Shown here piece after piece: positions 48,640-60,477 of a stretch of 64,000 nt of DNA. Source of the DNA: Diospyros lotus (lineage: Eukaryota > Streptophyta > Magnoliopsida > Ericales > Ebenaceae); the NCBI RefSeq assembly GCF_014633365.1, contig NC_068349.1, forward strand, positions 24,752,753-24,816,752. Reading direction: 5' to 3'. Position numbers and translations under genes: made by a program. The notes under the pieces are model-generated. The model saw only the letters and a list, made by a program, of their open reading frames with translations, was not told the DNA's origin and did not search any database. Numbering within the stretch: the stretch's first letter is position 1; each line of letters begins with the position of its first letter.

Positions 48640-49125
48640 CAGTGTAGATTTCGAAACATACTTAATAGATTTCGAAATATCACATAAATAGACCAAGGCT
48701 TCGAAACATAGACAACAAGTTTCAAAACATACAAGCTTCCAGCTGGATAAAACACTTAGAGACAGCATATAATGGGAGACAGAATCTTATGGGCATTAAG
48801 ATTAAACAATGGTCTCCACTCTCTAATTTGAATTTGAATCCTTAGAGCATGGAGAATGCATTGAATAAATGATTTTGATAAAAACAAAATTACAGAACAA
48901 ATGCATCTCGGTTTTCAAATGATCTGCTGACAGAATGTCAAAGGTTTCGAAACATGACATGATAGATTTCGAAACATACCTCTCTGGAAATGAGGTTTCG
49001 AAACATGATATATAGGTTTCGAAACATAGTTCAAAACCTGAACAAATGCTAATACATAGATGTTTCGAAATAGCATATGCACTAGAAAACATTGAAAACA
49101 TTTTCAAAGGATTTCGAAACATGCA
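48640..49125. repeat. Array of TTTCGAAACAT motifs
   Basis: About ten copies of RTTTCGAAACAT (some with one change) occur at irregular spacing: about 48648, 48668, 48693, 48718, 48946, 48966, 48991, 49015, 49060 and 49110. The core TTTCGAAA is a palindrome. The intervening DNA is not repeated. Confidence 0.85.
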
Positions 49126-50260
49126 TAGGAACATGACAGATATTCAGAAACATTTGCATGAAAGCACAATCCACATCATGTATACATCACAGCTTATTTA
49201 TATTTTACCTTCTATTTACTTTAATACATAAATGTAAATAACGAAGTACCCCCTATTTGGATTCAATAAAAATATCTAGAAAATCAAAATCCAAAACAAT
49301 AAGAAAGTAGAATTTGGGTTTTAGTACAAACTTAAGATTTAATAATATTACCACCTCCAAAATACATATTTTCTATTTAATGAAAAATTTATTAAAAATC
49401 ATTTTATCACTTATGAATGTTAGCTATTGAAATACCGGGAGATAGTTTTCTAAAAAGAAAATATTTTCTTATATGTCTCTTTATAAGGTGCTAACCTTCC
49501 AGACTTAGTCAAAATAGGGTTTTGAAATCTTGATACTCGAAATACATTTGGTTTTCATTTTCACAATGTAGTACATGATATTAAAATTGATTTATGTTGA
49601 AAACTACAACCTTGACTCATGACTTAGGGATTTATGCTTTCTCAAGTTAAAACATGTCTTTCGAGAAGAAAAACACTTTTGATTACTTATCAACATATAA
49701 CTTACCATATCTTCATGTTGGCTTTGTCTTATTTTAAAAATCAACTCATGTTCTCAAGTGTACCAAGGTATACCTACTATTGTACCAATATTTTATTTTA
49801 ACAAGGACAAGATTCGAGATAATCAAATCAGAGTCAATTGCTCACAATTCTTGAGGTGTGTAATAATAGGCACACGAAATCGAAAGTCAATTCAGTAACC
49901 AGAATTAAATCCCTCCCAAAGGCCCTATTCAGGAAACAACCGTCACACCACCTACTTATTTCGGGAAACACATTTTCTAAGCAAATCCACAACACATGCC
50001 TATACCAAGGATCATTCCACTCATGGTTATGACCTACCTCCACCCATGAACACAATCACAATTTCACCACCCCCTTTACACAAACTTCCGAATCCCCAAG
50101 CCCAGTTATCACATTGCAGTAGCCATAACTTCACAAATTTTGTTGTGGGTGCAATTATCCTAGAGAATCCCTTCACAAATCTCCAATAATAGCTTGTCAA
50201 ACACTATTTCTTCGCTTGAGATTGCATTTTTCCCAATTCTTTTTCGACAATCATAGTCCA
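49126..50260. other. Non-coding, unidentified
   Basis: No gene or clear repeat is recognised in this AT-rich stretch. Confidence 0.3.
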
Positions 50261-51517
50261 TGATGTGCTAATAATTTTTACATATTTTCTATACCATTCA
50301 AACTTGATTTTATGCTTAACTCTTATGTTTATATATGTTTTTTATATTAATTTTAGGTAATTTATTATGTTGATAGGATTTGAAGGAAAAGTGAGAAAGA
50401 AGAGCAAAAATTATGGATTTTCGTTACTCAATGATCCAATTAAAAATAAAATTTGTACCAATTGGAATGTCAAAAAATTCTAGAAAAAATATATGTGAGA
50501 TCTCTATATGTCTAGTTTTCTACGCTTCAAACAGTGCGTAAATACAATTTTTTTACAAAAGTTATGGCTATTGGAGTGACATAAGGTCAAAGCTATCAAA
50601 AATTCAGCATTACCTACGAATTTTGCATTCCATTTTCTCCAAGTTGGGCTAATTTGTAGATGGATTAAGAGGCCTTTTAAAGGTTATTTGGGCTACCTAT
50701 TTCATGAAGAATTAGGCCCAATTGGCCCAAAAGTCTAATTAAATGAAGCACATATCTTACAAAAATTTCTAAATTGTAATTCTTGATATTTTGAAGGATT
50801 ATTTTGTATTGAGTATGGGACCTAAACTTTTGAGTAGACATGGGTGGCATGAAACATGAAGAGAAAAATATGGAAGAGAAAAACATGGAAGGAAAACATG
50901 GAGGTAGGGTATCCTATGTTTTAAGAAGAAAATTAAGGAAAATAAGAAATGAATGAGTATAAATAGAGAAGGAAGGTTGGAAAATTGAAGAGTTAGAGGT
51001 GAGAGAGCTTGAAGGATTAAAGAATTGGAGCACTTTTGGTGAAAGATTTCTTCAAGAATTGGTGACAACATTTTTGGATAAGGAAATCATACATATCAAA
51101 AGAGTTTTATTCTCTTCTTCCATTTCCTTTAAATTTTATATTTATGTTCATTTGTTTTGTTATGGATTATATCATTTGTAATATGAACTAATTTCTATAA
51201 CTAGGGTGTTTTGATGTAACTTAAATATGATAATTTGATTTTTATGGATTGATTTTCTTTATTCATGCAAGTGTTTATTATTGTGCTTAATGCTATCAAA
51301 TACTTGGTCAATATTTGATTAATATATGTTGATATAGATTTAGACTGGAAGGAAAAATCTATAACTTGATCTAGATAATAAACACCACAAGACTATAATT
51401 AGAACGGAAGTAAAAATTTGACTTGTGTGGTTAATTATCATTGCATGAATAATTAAATTTGGATTGTCAACCATTTAAATTAAATTAAATTAATTAGGTG
51501 AAATCAAAATACCCTAG

Positions 51518-53612
51518 TGTAACATCCATGATTTTAGAAATAATTAATTTATAGATTTTAAGGTGATTTATTGAGTTACGTGCGATTTTGAGGAAATTGA
51601 TAAATTATTGAATCAACGGCAGGAAATGCCTCGGGACTTGGATATCCAGAGAAGAGAGCATGAGATTGGTGAGCATCTCGAGGTAAGACTAATGATACTG
51701 GAATCAGTCAGATCGGAAATAAATTTTGAAATAATTTTTGTATAAGCCCAAATGGATGTTGATACCGAATGGTCGTAGGGGACCTCCAGAAAATTGAGGG
51801 GACCCTAAGGGGTGGTTTGGTTTTGCCAGTGAGGTAATCTTAAAGCATTTTCGGGTGGAATAAAGATCTCGTGAAGGCGCAGGGATGAAATCGTCCTTAT
51901 CGAGCAAGTCTTGAATTATTAATTTTTTATTTTAAGTATCTTGATGATTATTAATTCAATGGTTGAAGGTATAATTGCAATTAAAGAAATACCCGAACAA
52001 AATAAAAAAGGAATCTGGGGGTTTGATATGTAATTATCATATTACATAATATAATAGGTATATATATATATATATTAATATACGTGGAAGAAGATGCAGT
52101 GAAGCAGAAGATGGAATAAGCATCAAATAGAATTAAAGTAGCTTGCACCCAAGCTGGTTGGGCACGCACAGGAATTTCTCTGTGGCCATGGGTTCGACCC
52201 AAGAATGGGAAAAAAATTGAAGGCAGATTTTGGGGAAGAAAGCTGGAATTTTCCAACAAATTGAAGGTGCAAAACGGCACCGTTTTAGTGCCAAATTGAA
52301 GTCTAAGAAGCTGCCAAATTGCAACCACGCGTCCAGCAACAATTAACCTTAATTTTGCCTCCTGCTAGCTGCCAATTTTCCCTTCATCTCGCAGTTTTCA
52401 TTCCCTTCCTTGCTTGGCAAATTTCAGCCACGTAACAAGGTAAAATCAGAGCATTTATTAGCTTAATTCAGGGGGTAAATCCATGGTTTAGGATGGAATT
52501 CAGGGGGTGGCCGAGCCTATAAATAGGCGAGCACGGCTGTGAGGTTAAGGCATTAAGTGAGGAAGAAGTCCTGCGAGCTGAAGAAGAAGAATTCGCAATG
52601 AGGTAATTAAATTAAGTTTAATATGAAGTTTAATTAGTTAATTAGTTAGCTGAATTAAATTAGTAGGTAATATTTAAAATTAGTTAAATTAGTAAATTTA
52701 ATCCGTGATTAGTCGATAAATTACTTGGCCTTATAGATGTATATAATTGTGATAAGGGTGCTGCGAGTACGCTATCATTTTGTGCAATAAAATAGAGTTG
52801 ATCACCGAGCATTAAATAATTTAAGGTAAGGGTTAATATGCTTTGTGTGTAAATTACTTTTGTCATGATTTGCTTAAGATATCAAGGGAGTGCCTAGGCA
52901 TGGGGTAGTGGATTTTTTACCTTGAGGGTCCTAAGACGAGGTCATGGATGGAACCACTAGGAGCCACCTAGAGCCTGAGATAGGTGCGGTGGACGGGCTT
53001 GCATGCACGCTGCACTTCATTTTTATCTATGATGTCATGCTCATTAATTTACTGCATTGCATATTGCCTTTACTGAGTCCCCGGACTCACCCCCTTCACT
53101 CCCACTAACCCAACAGATGGCTCGGGATTTAAGAAAGGGAAAAATGTACTAATGGAAGGGTCGTCTCTCAACAATGATTACGGGCAGTGAGAATGTAGGT
53201 CATGTCTTGTGTTATTTGTGTAATTTATATGTTTTGTATTTGGCTATGGAATACAACAATGAATTAAATAAAATTTGGTTTAGACCAAATTAAGATTTCC
53301 ACTATGAGTAACTCAGTAAGTGTGAACTAGTTATGCTTGACCATTGGAGTATTGTATTGAGCATGTTGGTATTTATTTATTTTATTTGAAATTGGATTTA
53401 TATTTTAAGGGCCTAACCGAGTTCGAGAATCGGGTAAATTTTTGCCGCCTAAGTATTTTAAACCTGAGTTCTTGACAGTCGAAGGCGGCGAAGCCTAGAC
53501 CCCACCCAGACCACCCAATGTTATGTTGTCAAGGCATAGCCATCCTTCGAGATAGGCTGGGGTTGTAACCATAGGTTACGATGGCACTCGGTAGTGGGGC
53601 CGGGGCGTCACG
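51518..53612 (+). mobile_element. Solo long LTR in the Athila 5' LTR
   Basis: 2095 bp starting TGTAACATCC and ending GGGGCGTCACG, flanked by CCTAG (51513-51517 and 53613-53617). The last bases are CACG where relatives have TACA, so the CA dinucleotide at the end is lost. A TATA box CCTATAAATAGG is at 52516-52527 and a stem-loop at 53074-53089. It shares GCCTCGGGACTTGGAT (51630) with 41097. Confidence 0.88.
53074..53089 (+). other. Stem-loop in LTR
   Basis: TGAGTCC (53074-53080) pairs perfectly with GGACTCA (53083-53089) around a CC loop. It is the counterpart of 42904-42920, with a longer stem. Confidence 0.75.
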
Positions 53613-53824
53613 CCTAGTGCTCTCCATCTTGAAACTCTTCATATTTATTTTTTATGTTATTATTTTGTTTTCTTAAATTAATCCTCCTTAATCAATTGTT
53701 TAAATAACATTTGGGTTAATATAATTTTGGTAATTATCATCCAATTCTCATGGAAACGATACTCTACTCACTACTCTATTACTTGTGCGACTCGTACACT
53801 TGCGAAAAATTACCATCAAGTTTT

Positions 53825-53842
53825 TGACACCGTTGGCGGGGA
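53825..53842 (+). other. Athila primer binding site
   Basis: TGACACCGTTGGCGGGGA differs at three positions from the Athila/Tat PBS as I know it (TGGCGCCGTTGCCGGGGA), which pairs with Asp tRNA. Confidence 0.8.
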
Positions 53843-54489
53843 TTAGCACTTGATAATATCACTATCAGATAACTCATTTGTTAATTTAAATCTATTTTAT
53901 TCTGTATTAATTTTTCTTTTGGTTTTGCATATTTTATCTTTTGTGTATGTGTTAGTATATATGTTGTATTTTTAGTATATCTTGTTTCATTAGTTACTAT
54001 TTAGATTCCATTTTTCAATTCTCATTCTAGTTAATTTACTATTATAATTTTGTATTAGTTAATTCATCTTCCACTTTTATTGTTATATATTTGATTTAAA
54101 AAAAATAAAAAAATATATAAAAAAATTATATTTATATTTATGAAGTAAAACCTTAGCAACCCACTCTATCATCTTGGCCACCATCAAGTATGTTCACTGA
54201 AATTGGCACACTTACTTTTTCCTATGACGTTGCATAGCTTGCATATAATTCTGTTTTAATTATAATTATTATTATTATTATTATATTGCATTTATATCCA
54301 AAACTAGTATTTAAATTTGGCTACACTATTTACTAAAATTAAATATTCTAGTTGTATTTTAATTTATTTTATTTATTACATTACGTTTAATATTTTTATT
54401 TTATACTTTGGTGTTTAAATTTTTTTTCTTCTTATTGCTTACGTGTGATTATTTTCTATATCTTTGTTGAACCAGGTGTTGTGCTTTAA
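53843..54489 (+). other. Athila 5' untranslated leader
   Basis: AT-rich leader between PBS and gag without an open frame. Confidence 0.6.
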
Positions 54490-55605
54490 TTGTGTATGCG
54501 ACATGTTAGAAGCCTTGAAGTTGTTCCATTTGATCTTGAAATTGAACGCACTATTCGTGGGTTAAGGAGAGAAAGAAGAGTAGTAGAACAACAAGCAACC
54601 ATGAACAACGAAGCAACGAATAGAACATTGAGGGAATATGGTGTTCCATCAATAAATGGCACAAATTCAAGCATTACAAGACCAACTGTTCAAGCTAACA
54701 ATTTCGAAATCAAGCTAGCAATAATTCAAATGATCCAAACTTTTGTCCAATTTTGTGGATTACTTAGTGATGATCCAAATGTTCACATTGCAAATTTCTT
54801 GGAAATATGTGACACATTCAAACACAATAGCGTATCTGATGACGCCATTAGATTAAGGTTATTTCCTTTTTCTTTAAGAGATAAAGCAAAGAATTGGCTA
54901 ACATCACTCCTTGCAGGTACCATCACTACTTGGGATGAATTAGCTAGCAAATTCCTAGCTAAATTTTTCCCACCGACAAAAACTGCAAAGATGAGGAATG
55001 ACATCACAACCTTCAGCAAAGCCGATATGGAAACTTTGTATGAAGCTTGGGAGAGATTTAAAGACTTGTTGAGAAGGTGTCCACATCACGAGCTTCCTAA
55101 ATGGTTGTTGGTACAAACATTTTACATCAAATTAAGCCATCCGATAAGGATTGCCATTGATGCAGCAACTGGAGGAGCTTTGATGAGCAAATCCACTGAT
55201 GAAGCTTATGATTTGATAGAAGAAATGGCTTCAAATAATTATCAATGGCCTTCAGAAAGAACTATGCCAAAGAGATCAACTGGGATACATGAAATTGAAG
55301 CATTTACTACTTTAAATGCTAAGGTAGACTCTATTTATAAAAGACTAGATCAGTTGAGTATTAATGTTGTTCATTTTGTTATGCAGGTTTGTGAATTGTG
55401 TGTTGGGCAACATGTTACAAGCGAATGTCAAGCTGGCAATCCTTTTGCAACATCGAGTGCGAAACAAACTCACTATATTTCAAATTCCAATCGACAACAA
55501 AACAATCCGTACTCCAACAATTACAATCCAAGGTGGAGAAATCACCCAAATTTCTCATGGAGCAATAATCAAAATAATGTAAGGGTACCTCCACCTGGAT
55601 TTTAG
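54490..55605 (+). CDS. Athila Gag polyprotein (retrotransposon gag domain)
   Basis: An open frame of 371 codons. It contains the typical Athila gag run: DDPNVHIANFLEICDTF at about residue 96, AIRLRLFPFSLRDKAKNWL at about 120, FLAKFFPPTKTAKMRN at about 153, LYEAWERFKDLLRRCPHHEL at about 178, and DEAYDLIEEMASNNYQWPSE at about 235. A CX2C-type segment (CELCVGQHVTSEC) follows near residue 302, an Asn-rich tail after it. In the family this frame runs on into protease and polymerase; here a TAG at 55603 ends it. The ATG chosen is the first in frame and may not be the natural start. The protein forms the particle shell of the element. Confidence 0.9.
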   Translation: MCMRHVRSLEVVPFDLEIERTIRGLRRERRVVEQQATMNNEATNRTLREYGVPSINGTNSSITRPTVQANNFEIKLAIIQMIQTFVQFCGLLSDDPNVHIANFLEICDTFKHNSVSDDAIRLRLFPFSLRDKAKNWLTSLLAGTITTWDELASKFLAKFFPPTKTAKMRNDITTFSKADMETLYEAWERFKDLLRRCPHHELPKWLLVQTFYIKLSHPIRIAIDAATGGALMSKSTDEAYDLIEEMASNNYQWPSERTMPKRSTGIHEIEAFTTLNAKVDSIYKRLDQLSINVVHFVMQVCELCVGQHVTSECQAGNPFATSSAKQTHYISNSNRQQNNPYSNNYNPRWRNHPNFSWSNNQNNVRVPPPGF

Positions 55606-56235
55606 CCTCAAGAAAAGAAGACATCCTTAGAAGATTTGGTGGCAACACTCACTAAAGCCGCAACGGAGTTCATGACAGAGACAAGAACAAACTTCCAAAA
55701 TTAACAAGCTGCCATAAGGAATTTGAAAGTACAAATGGGGCAATTAGCTAACACATTGGCGACAAGGTCACAAGGTGCACAACCAAGCAACACTGAAACA
55801 AATTCTAAAGAGCATGTGAAAGCCATCACTCTTAGAAGTGGTAAACAGCTAGAGGGGCAACAATAAAAAGGCATGAAAGAAAATTCAACCCAGACAGCGT
55901 CTCTACCTCAAGAAAAATCACACAATGAAGAAGAAAAGAAACAAGAGGAATACAAACGAGAGCTAGTCAAATCTTATGTTCCTCCAGTTCCTTTTCCACA
56001 AAGACTTTGCCAACACAATAAAGATAAGAATTTCTTGAAATTTCTTGATGTGTTCAAAAAGCTTCACATTAATATTCCTTTTGCAGAAGCATTAGCTCAA
56101 ATGCCAAGCTATGCCAAGTTTTTGAAAGAAATTCTATCCAAGAAGAGGAGGTTAGATGACCACGAAACAGTAATGTTGACTGAGGAGTGCAGTGCTATAA
56201 TTCAAAACAAATTACCTCCAAAGTTAAAAGATCTA
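55606..56235 (+). pseudogene. Athila gag-pol linker, broken and truncated
   Basis: In-frame continuation is seen with ITLRSGKQLE (about 55826), the marker between gag and protease in Athila elements, then from 55873 a Glu/Lys-rich part and VPFPQRLCQHNKDKNFLKFL, IPFAEALAQMPSYAKFLKEI and EECSAIIQNKLPPKLKD. Stops at 55603, about 55702 and 55864 interrupt it. It ends shortly after KLPPKLKD, just before the protease, where an antisense LTR of another family takes over. Confidence 0.85.
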
Positions 56236-56535
56236 AGGAGTTTCGTTGACTTCCCGGAGGTCCCCTATGATAATTCAATTTTTCAGCCTAAATCACAATT
56301 GTACCAGAAATTGTCTCTAATCTGACCGCTTTTAATGTCATAAATCACGTCTCAGAATGCTCGTCAATATCATGTCATTTTTCTTAGATATTTAGGCTCC
56401 AAGGCACTCCTTATAGTCGATTCGGTACTGATAACTGTAAGAGATTATACTTGAGTCCCAAATCTTTTGAAAATTTCACCTATGACCCGAGTTAAAATTA
56501 CTCTTTGAGTCCCTTGAAAATTCTCAGGTATTACA
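56236..56535 (-). mobile_element. Truncated long LTR fragment (antisense)
   Basis: On the minus strand it starts TGTAATACCTGAG and keeps GGAGTGCCTTGGAGCC, the counterpart of the GCCTCGGGACTT block, and TAGGGGACCTCCGG, shared with 51780. Only the first 300 bp remain. Its broken inner end joins the Athila gag region directly. Confidence 0.8.
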
Positions 56536-57760
56536 CACGAAACCACTCGTATATCGTGGTGGGAATATGCACTATGTAGTCTCTGTACAGTGATGTATAG
56601 AGGCAAGTGATTGCTAATGAGATCCATTGATCTCCGATGTGAGGTGAACATCTTATGAGATCAGTGGTAGTTTATGATTGTATAAACCCCTGGCCAAGGT
56701 GCACATAATTGGAAAGGAGTTTTCAATGTCAGAAGGAGTTCAAGTGTCATCTCAATGACACCATACTAGATCTTGGCAAAGCTATTGAGTTTTGTGAGTT
56801 TGATCAATTCATGGCTCTCACTCGATTGGGATGTTGGTCAGTTGAGGAATTATAGTACAGGAATCGAAAACCCTAATAAGATCACCTGAAGTATGACTTC
56901 ATTACTGATAGGATCATCCTGACATAGTGTTAGTTGTCACTCTAGACTTCTCGGGGTACATCAGGAAAATGAAAACCTTAATTGTAGATCAAAGTGTTTG
57001 ATTAGCGTTAAAGTGTTTGACGTGTCCCGATTGCTATTTAGTGGTCAGCTTAGAAGGTCACACGCATATTCAAGTGTAGTGGTATATTAGTGATGTAATG
57101 TCGTAATTAATTATTGATTATCATTAAGAGTTAATGATGACACCGTTAAGAGTTAATGGAATGGGTTTAATTAACAAGAGCAATTGTTAAGAGTTAACAG
57201 GCATGCCACTAACAATTAAATAGGGTCTCGATTCCATTATGAGATAATGAAATGACTATTAAGAGTTAATGACAGGCCTAGATGCAATTTGTAGAAAGTT
57301 ACAACGAGAGAATAAAGTCGGTCGATCTGCCTTGGAGGCTGTCCACCAGACCTTGCTCGAACCAGTTGATCGGCTTAGAATCAGTCAATCGATCCTTATT
57401 GACTTAATGTAATTCTGTGGACCATTTTCCCAAAATCAATCGACCATTTCTTACAGCGAGGGTCGTTTTCAAGAACGTTCTCTTGTCTTTTTCTATAATG
57501 GTTTGGGGACGACCATGTGCTGCTAAAGAATGATGAGAGGAAGGACGGCATGCAGACGACATGACTCTCCCCCTCTCTTGCTTTTCCCTTTTCTCTCCTA
57601 GCTAGTTTGTCCGATTTGGTGCATGGGTAAAGGGCTAGGGTTTGGGTATTTAAGAGGAAATGAAGAAGAAGGTTTAAGCTTTTGTTGTTTTGTTGCTATT
57701 GCTCTCTCTCTCTCTCTCTCTCTCAGTTGTGAGCTCTCTTCATCCTCTAAAAACCCAAAT
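56536..57760. other. Unidentified repeat-like DNA
   Basis: No gene is seen. ATTAAGAGTTAATG or close variants occur four times (about 57123, 57145, 57188, 57258). A CT run lies at 57702-57724. The sequence reads like an LTR or leader of a retroelement, but no termini were found. Confidence 0.35.
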
Positions 57761-60464
57761 TGTAACGCCCTGCTTTCCCGGGCGCGTTATAACTTGGGAC
57801 AATTCCGAGACAATAATTTTTTTTCTTTCAAACACTAAAGCTAAACCACATCATTCCTCAAATTCGTCCCAGAATTTCCATACATTTTATCTCGAAAGAG
57901 AATCATTATACATCAAATTGTGGAAGCAAGGATCGAAACCTGATATTTTAACATTGATCATAAATCAATTCTTACATCATCGTTCCTCAACATAACTTAA
58001 TACAAAGCATAACTAACATTAACCCTAAATAAGGTTATATCACCATTTCTCAAAACATTCAGATTTCAAAATAGCAGAACTTAAATACATGGGCTACATA
58101 ACATACATTTCATTCTTCATGCACTCTGTTAAGTGCCATTTCATGCCTCATTTATCCTCGTATCTGCTACAATCTCCATCTGGAATGTTTAAATATTTCA
58201 GGGGCAAAGCCCAAGTTAGATGATGAATCATCTAAGTAAGGGTACATAATGTTATATCATGTGTGTATGTAATGTCTTTCATCGTAGGTGTCAACTACAC
58301 CCCTCATGCTACCTACCATTTTTGCGGCCACCTCTTTTGAAGTCGGGGTGTACGGGTGAACCCTTGGTAAAACAGCGGTGCCAGTTCGTACTCCCTACGG
58401 TCTCAATGCGAGTGATCAATGATATCAACGTATATTTATGCATTTCATAGTCATGTCATGCATGCAGTCTACGTGATGGGTACATATCAGAGTATGTCAA
58501 TATGATGAAAACATTTTCGAGGAACAAAAATCACTTACGAACCAAGCATTTTTCATAAAACTAAATTCAGTTGGGAAGTACCACTTACCTCGATATTTGT
58601 GCATTACCTCAATTTGCGTGTCAACCTCAAAATTCGCACAAATCACTTCAACTTAAGCCTCAAAGCGTTCTAATCACCATAATTATTTAAATAAATATTA
58701 AAACCTATTTTTCCATAATTTCTTGCATTTTCTTTAATTTTCTCTCTATTTCTTCCTATTTTTCCTCAATAAATCCAAACTAAATATTTATAAAATATTT
58801 CCTCAAATATTTCACTATGAAAATTCATAAAATAATATTTCTAAATTTCTAGAATTTTCTAGAAAATTTTACTTACCTTAGCTTAGCTTCCTCAGCTTCC
58901 TCGATATGCGTGTCATATCCTCGAAACAGGTGCCAAAACTATTTTTTGGCCCAAAATCTTCGGAATAACCATAAAACTCTATTTCCTATTTTCCAGAAAT
59001 TTTTTTCCACATTTCCTCTATTTTTTTCTTCCATTTTCTTTTCTTTTCTTTTCTTTTTCTTTTCTTTTTCTTTTTCTTTTCTTTCTTCCTTCTCCCTATT
59101 CACCTTCTTCCTCGCGCAGCCCCTGCGCACGCACAGCCTCCTGCCCAGCCACCCCTCAGCCAGCTTCGCCGGCCATTACGGTCGCCCCAACAGGCACCAT
59201 CGACGTCGCTGGCTGCTCCGTGCCCGCCGCCAAGAGCAGCAATTCCCGCCGCGAGCCACCACCGCGAGCTAAAGCTCCAACTCGCATCGGCCATGGCTGT
59301 CTGTAGCTGCCCCAGCACGCGCTTCCATAGCCGACCTCAGCCATTCAGCACCTCCATGACCTTCGTCGATTGCCATGCCACCACCAGCAAACCGCTCTTC
59401 ACCGCGAACCACCACCTCCAGCTTCCCCTGCTTCGCGACCAACCGCGGAGCTCGTGGCCATGGTCGCCTGCAACTGTGTGGCCAACTTTGGCCGCATTCG
59501 GCCTCGCCGGCCATTGCTCCCACCTCAACCGAGCTCACCTCCACCCGTATTTAGCTGCCCTGCTCCCTTGCTCGCGTCACTTAGCTCACTGTCGCGGCTA
59601 CCATAGCCGCGGCCTACCTTCCTTCCAACTCTCTCTCTCTCTCTCCCTTGCTTCTCGGATTGCCCTCGATCACTGCCAATTTATAGGCAGCCATTGCGGC
59701 TCTCCATGGGCGCTTATATATATATATATATATACATCACATTAATTACTCAGCCCCTTAAATCTTGCTGCCAATCTTCCTTAAATCCAGCTACAACTAT
59801 CTTCCTCAAATCCTGCTTGCATTATCTTCCAATTTGCAGCCCAAAATCGCAGCCACTAAAGCTTCTCAGAAGCTGGCCACGTACACACGTGTACATGCAT
59901 ATATATATATATGTATATATAAATTATATATTACACTTTAATTTAAGAAAAATTACACATTAAATCCCAAATTTCATCCCTATTACACTTGTGCAATTCC
60001 TTAATTGCAACTATGCCCTTAAATCTTAAATTAATTTGCATTTCAATACTAAAAATTCAAAATTAATAACTTTAAAGTTACTCAATTTGGACGATTTTGC
60101 CCCAATGTCCTCACCAGGTCATCGATTGATCCCGAAACCACTGAAGGGTTGATCCTTACACAAAATCGGAGCCTTCCTAGGGTTCCGTTGATTTTTCGGG
60201 AGTCTCCTACAACGATTCGATTTTACAACCTAAATGGCAGCTATATTTTAGCTGTACCGAAAACTGTTCCTGATCCGATTTCTTTTGATACCATAAATCC
60301 TATCTCGGAACGCTCATCGAAACCATATCATTTTTCGTAGACAATTTCAGTCCGTAGCATTCCCTGCAGTCAACTCGGTACTTATAACTGCTATTAAACC
60401 AATTTTTTGATATTCTAAACTAATCAAAATTACGTGGTAACCTCATACAACATGGGGTATTACA
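57761..60464 (-). repeat. 3' LTR of the non-coding element
   Basis: 2704 bp, minus strand TGTAATACCCC to GGGCGTTACA. A minus-strand TATA box is at 59678-59687, a GC-rich block at 59105-59610 and a stem-loop pair at 58182-58235. Confidence 0.92.
58216..58235 (-). other. Stem-loop in LTR
   Basis: TTAGATGAT and ATCATCTAA pair perfectly over 9 bp around GA. A second hairpin (CTGGAAT with ATTTCAG, about 58181-58202) lies next to it. Confidence 0.75.
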
Positions 60465-60477
60465 TTCTCCCCTCCTT
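60465..60477 (-). other. Polypurine tract
   Basis: On the minus strand AAGGAGGGGAGAA directly precedes the 3' LTR. Confidence 0.85.

Larger units (their letters stand above)
50261..56235 (+). mobile_element. Athila-type Ty3/gypsy element, 3' truncated
   Basis: The 5' LTR starts TGATGTGCTAA (50261) and ends TACCATCA (53818), with inverse termini TGATG/CATCA. It is followed by an Asp-tRNA-type PBS and an Athila gag. The sequence breaks off at about 56235, where an antisense LTR fragment of another family begins. Reverse transcriptase, integrase and the 3' LTR are absent. The 5' LTR is about 1.46 kb once the solo LTR inside is removed. Confidence 0.9.

Noticed and set aside
48640..49125. CRISPR-like array
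   Set aside because: The repeated word is only 11 bp, the spacing is irregular, and the DNA is a plant nuclear sequence.
59105..59745. Overlapping ORFs up to 150 codons inside the LTR at 57761-60464
   Set aside because: GC-rich LTR segment with open frames on both strands and no recognisable domain.
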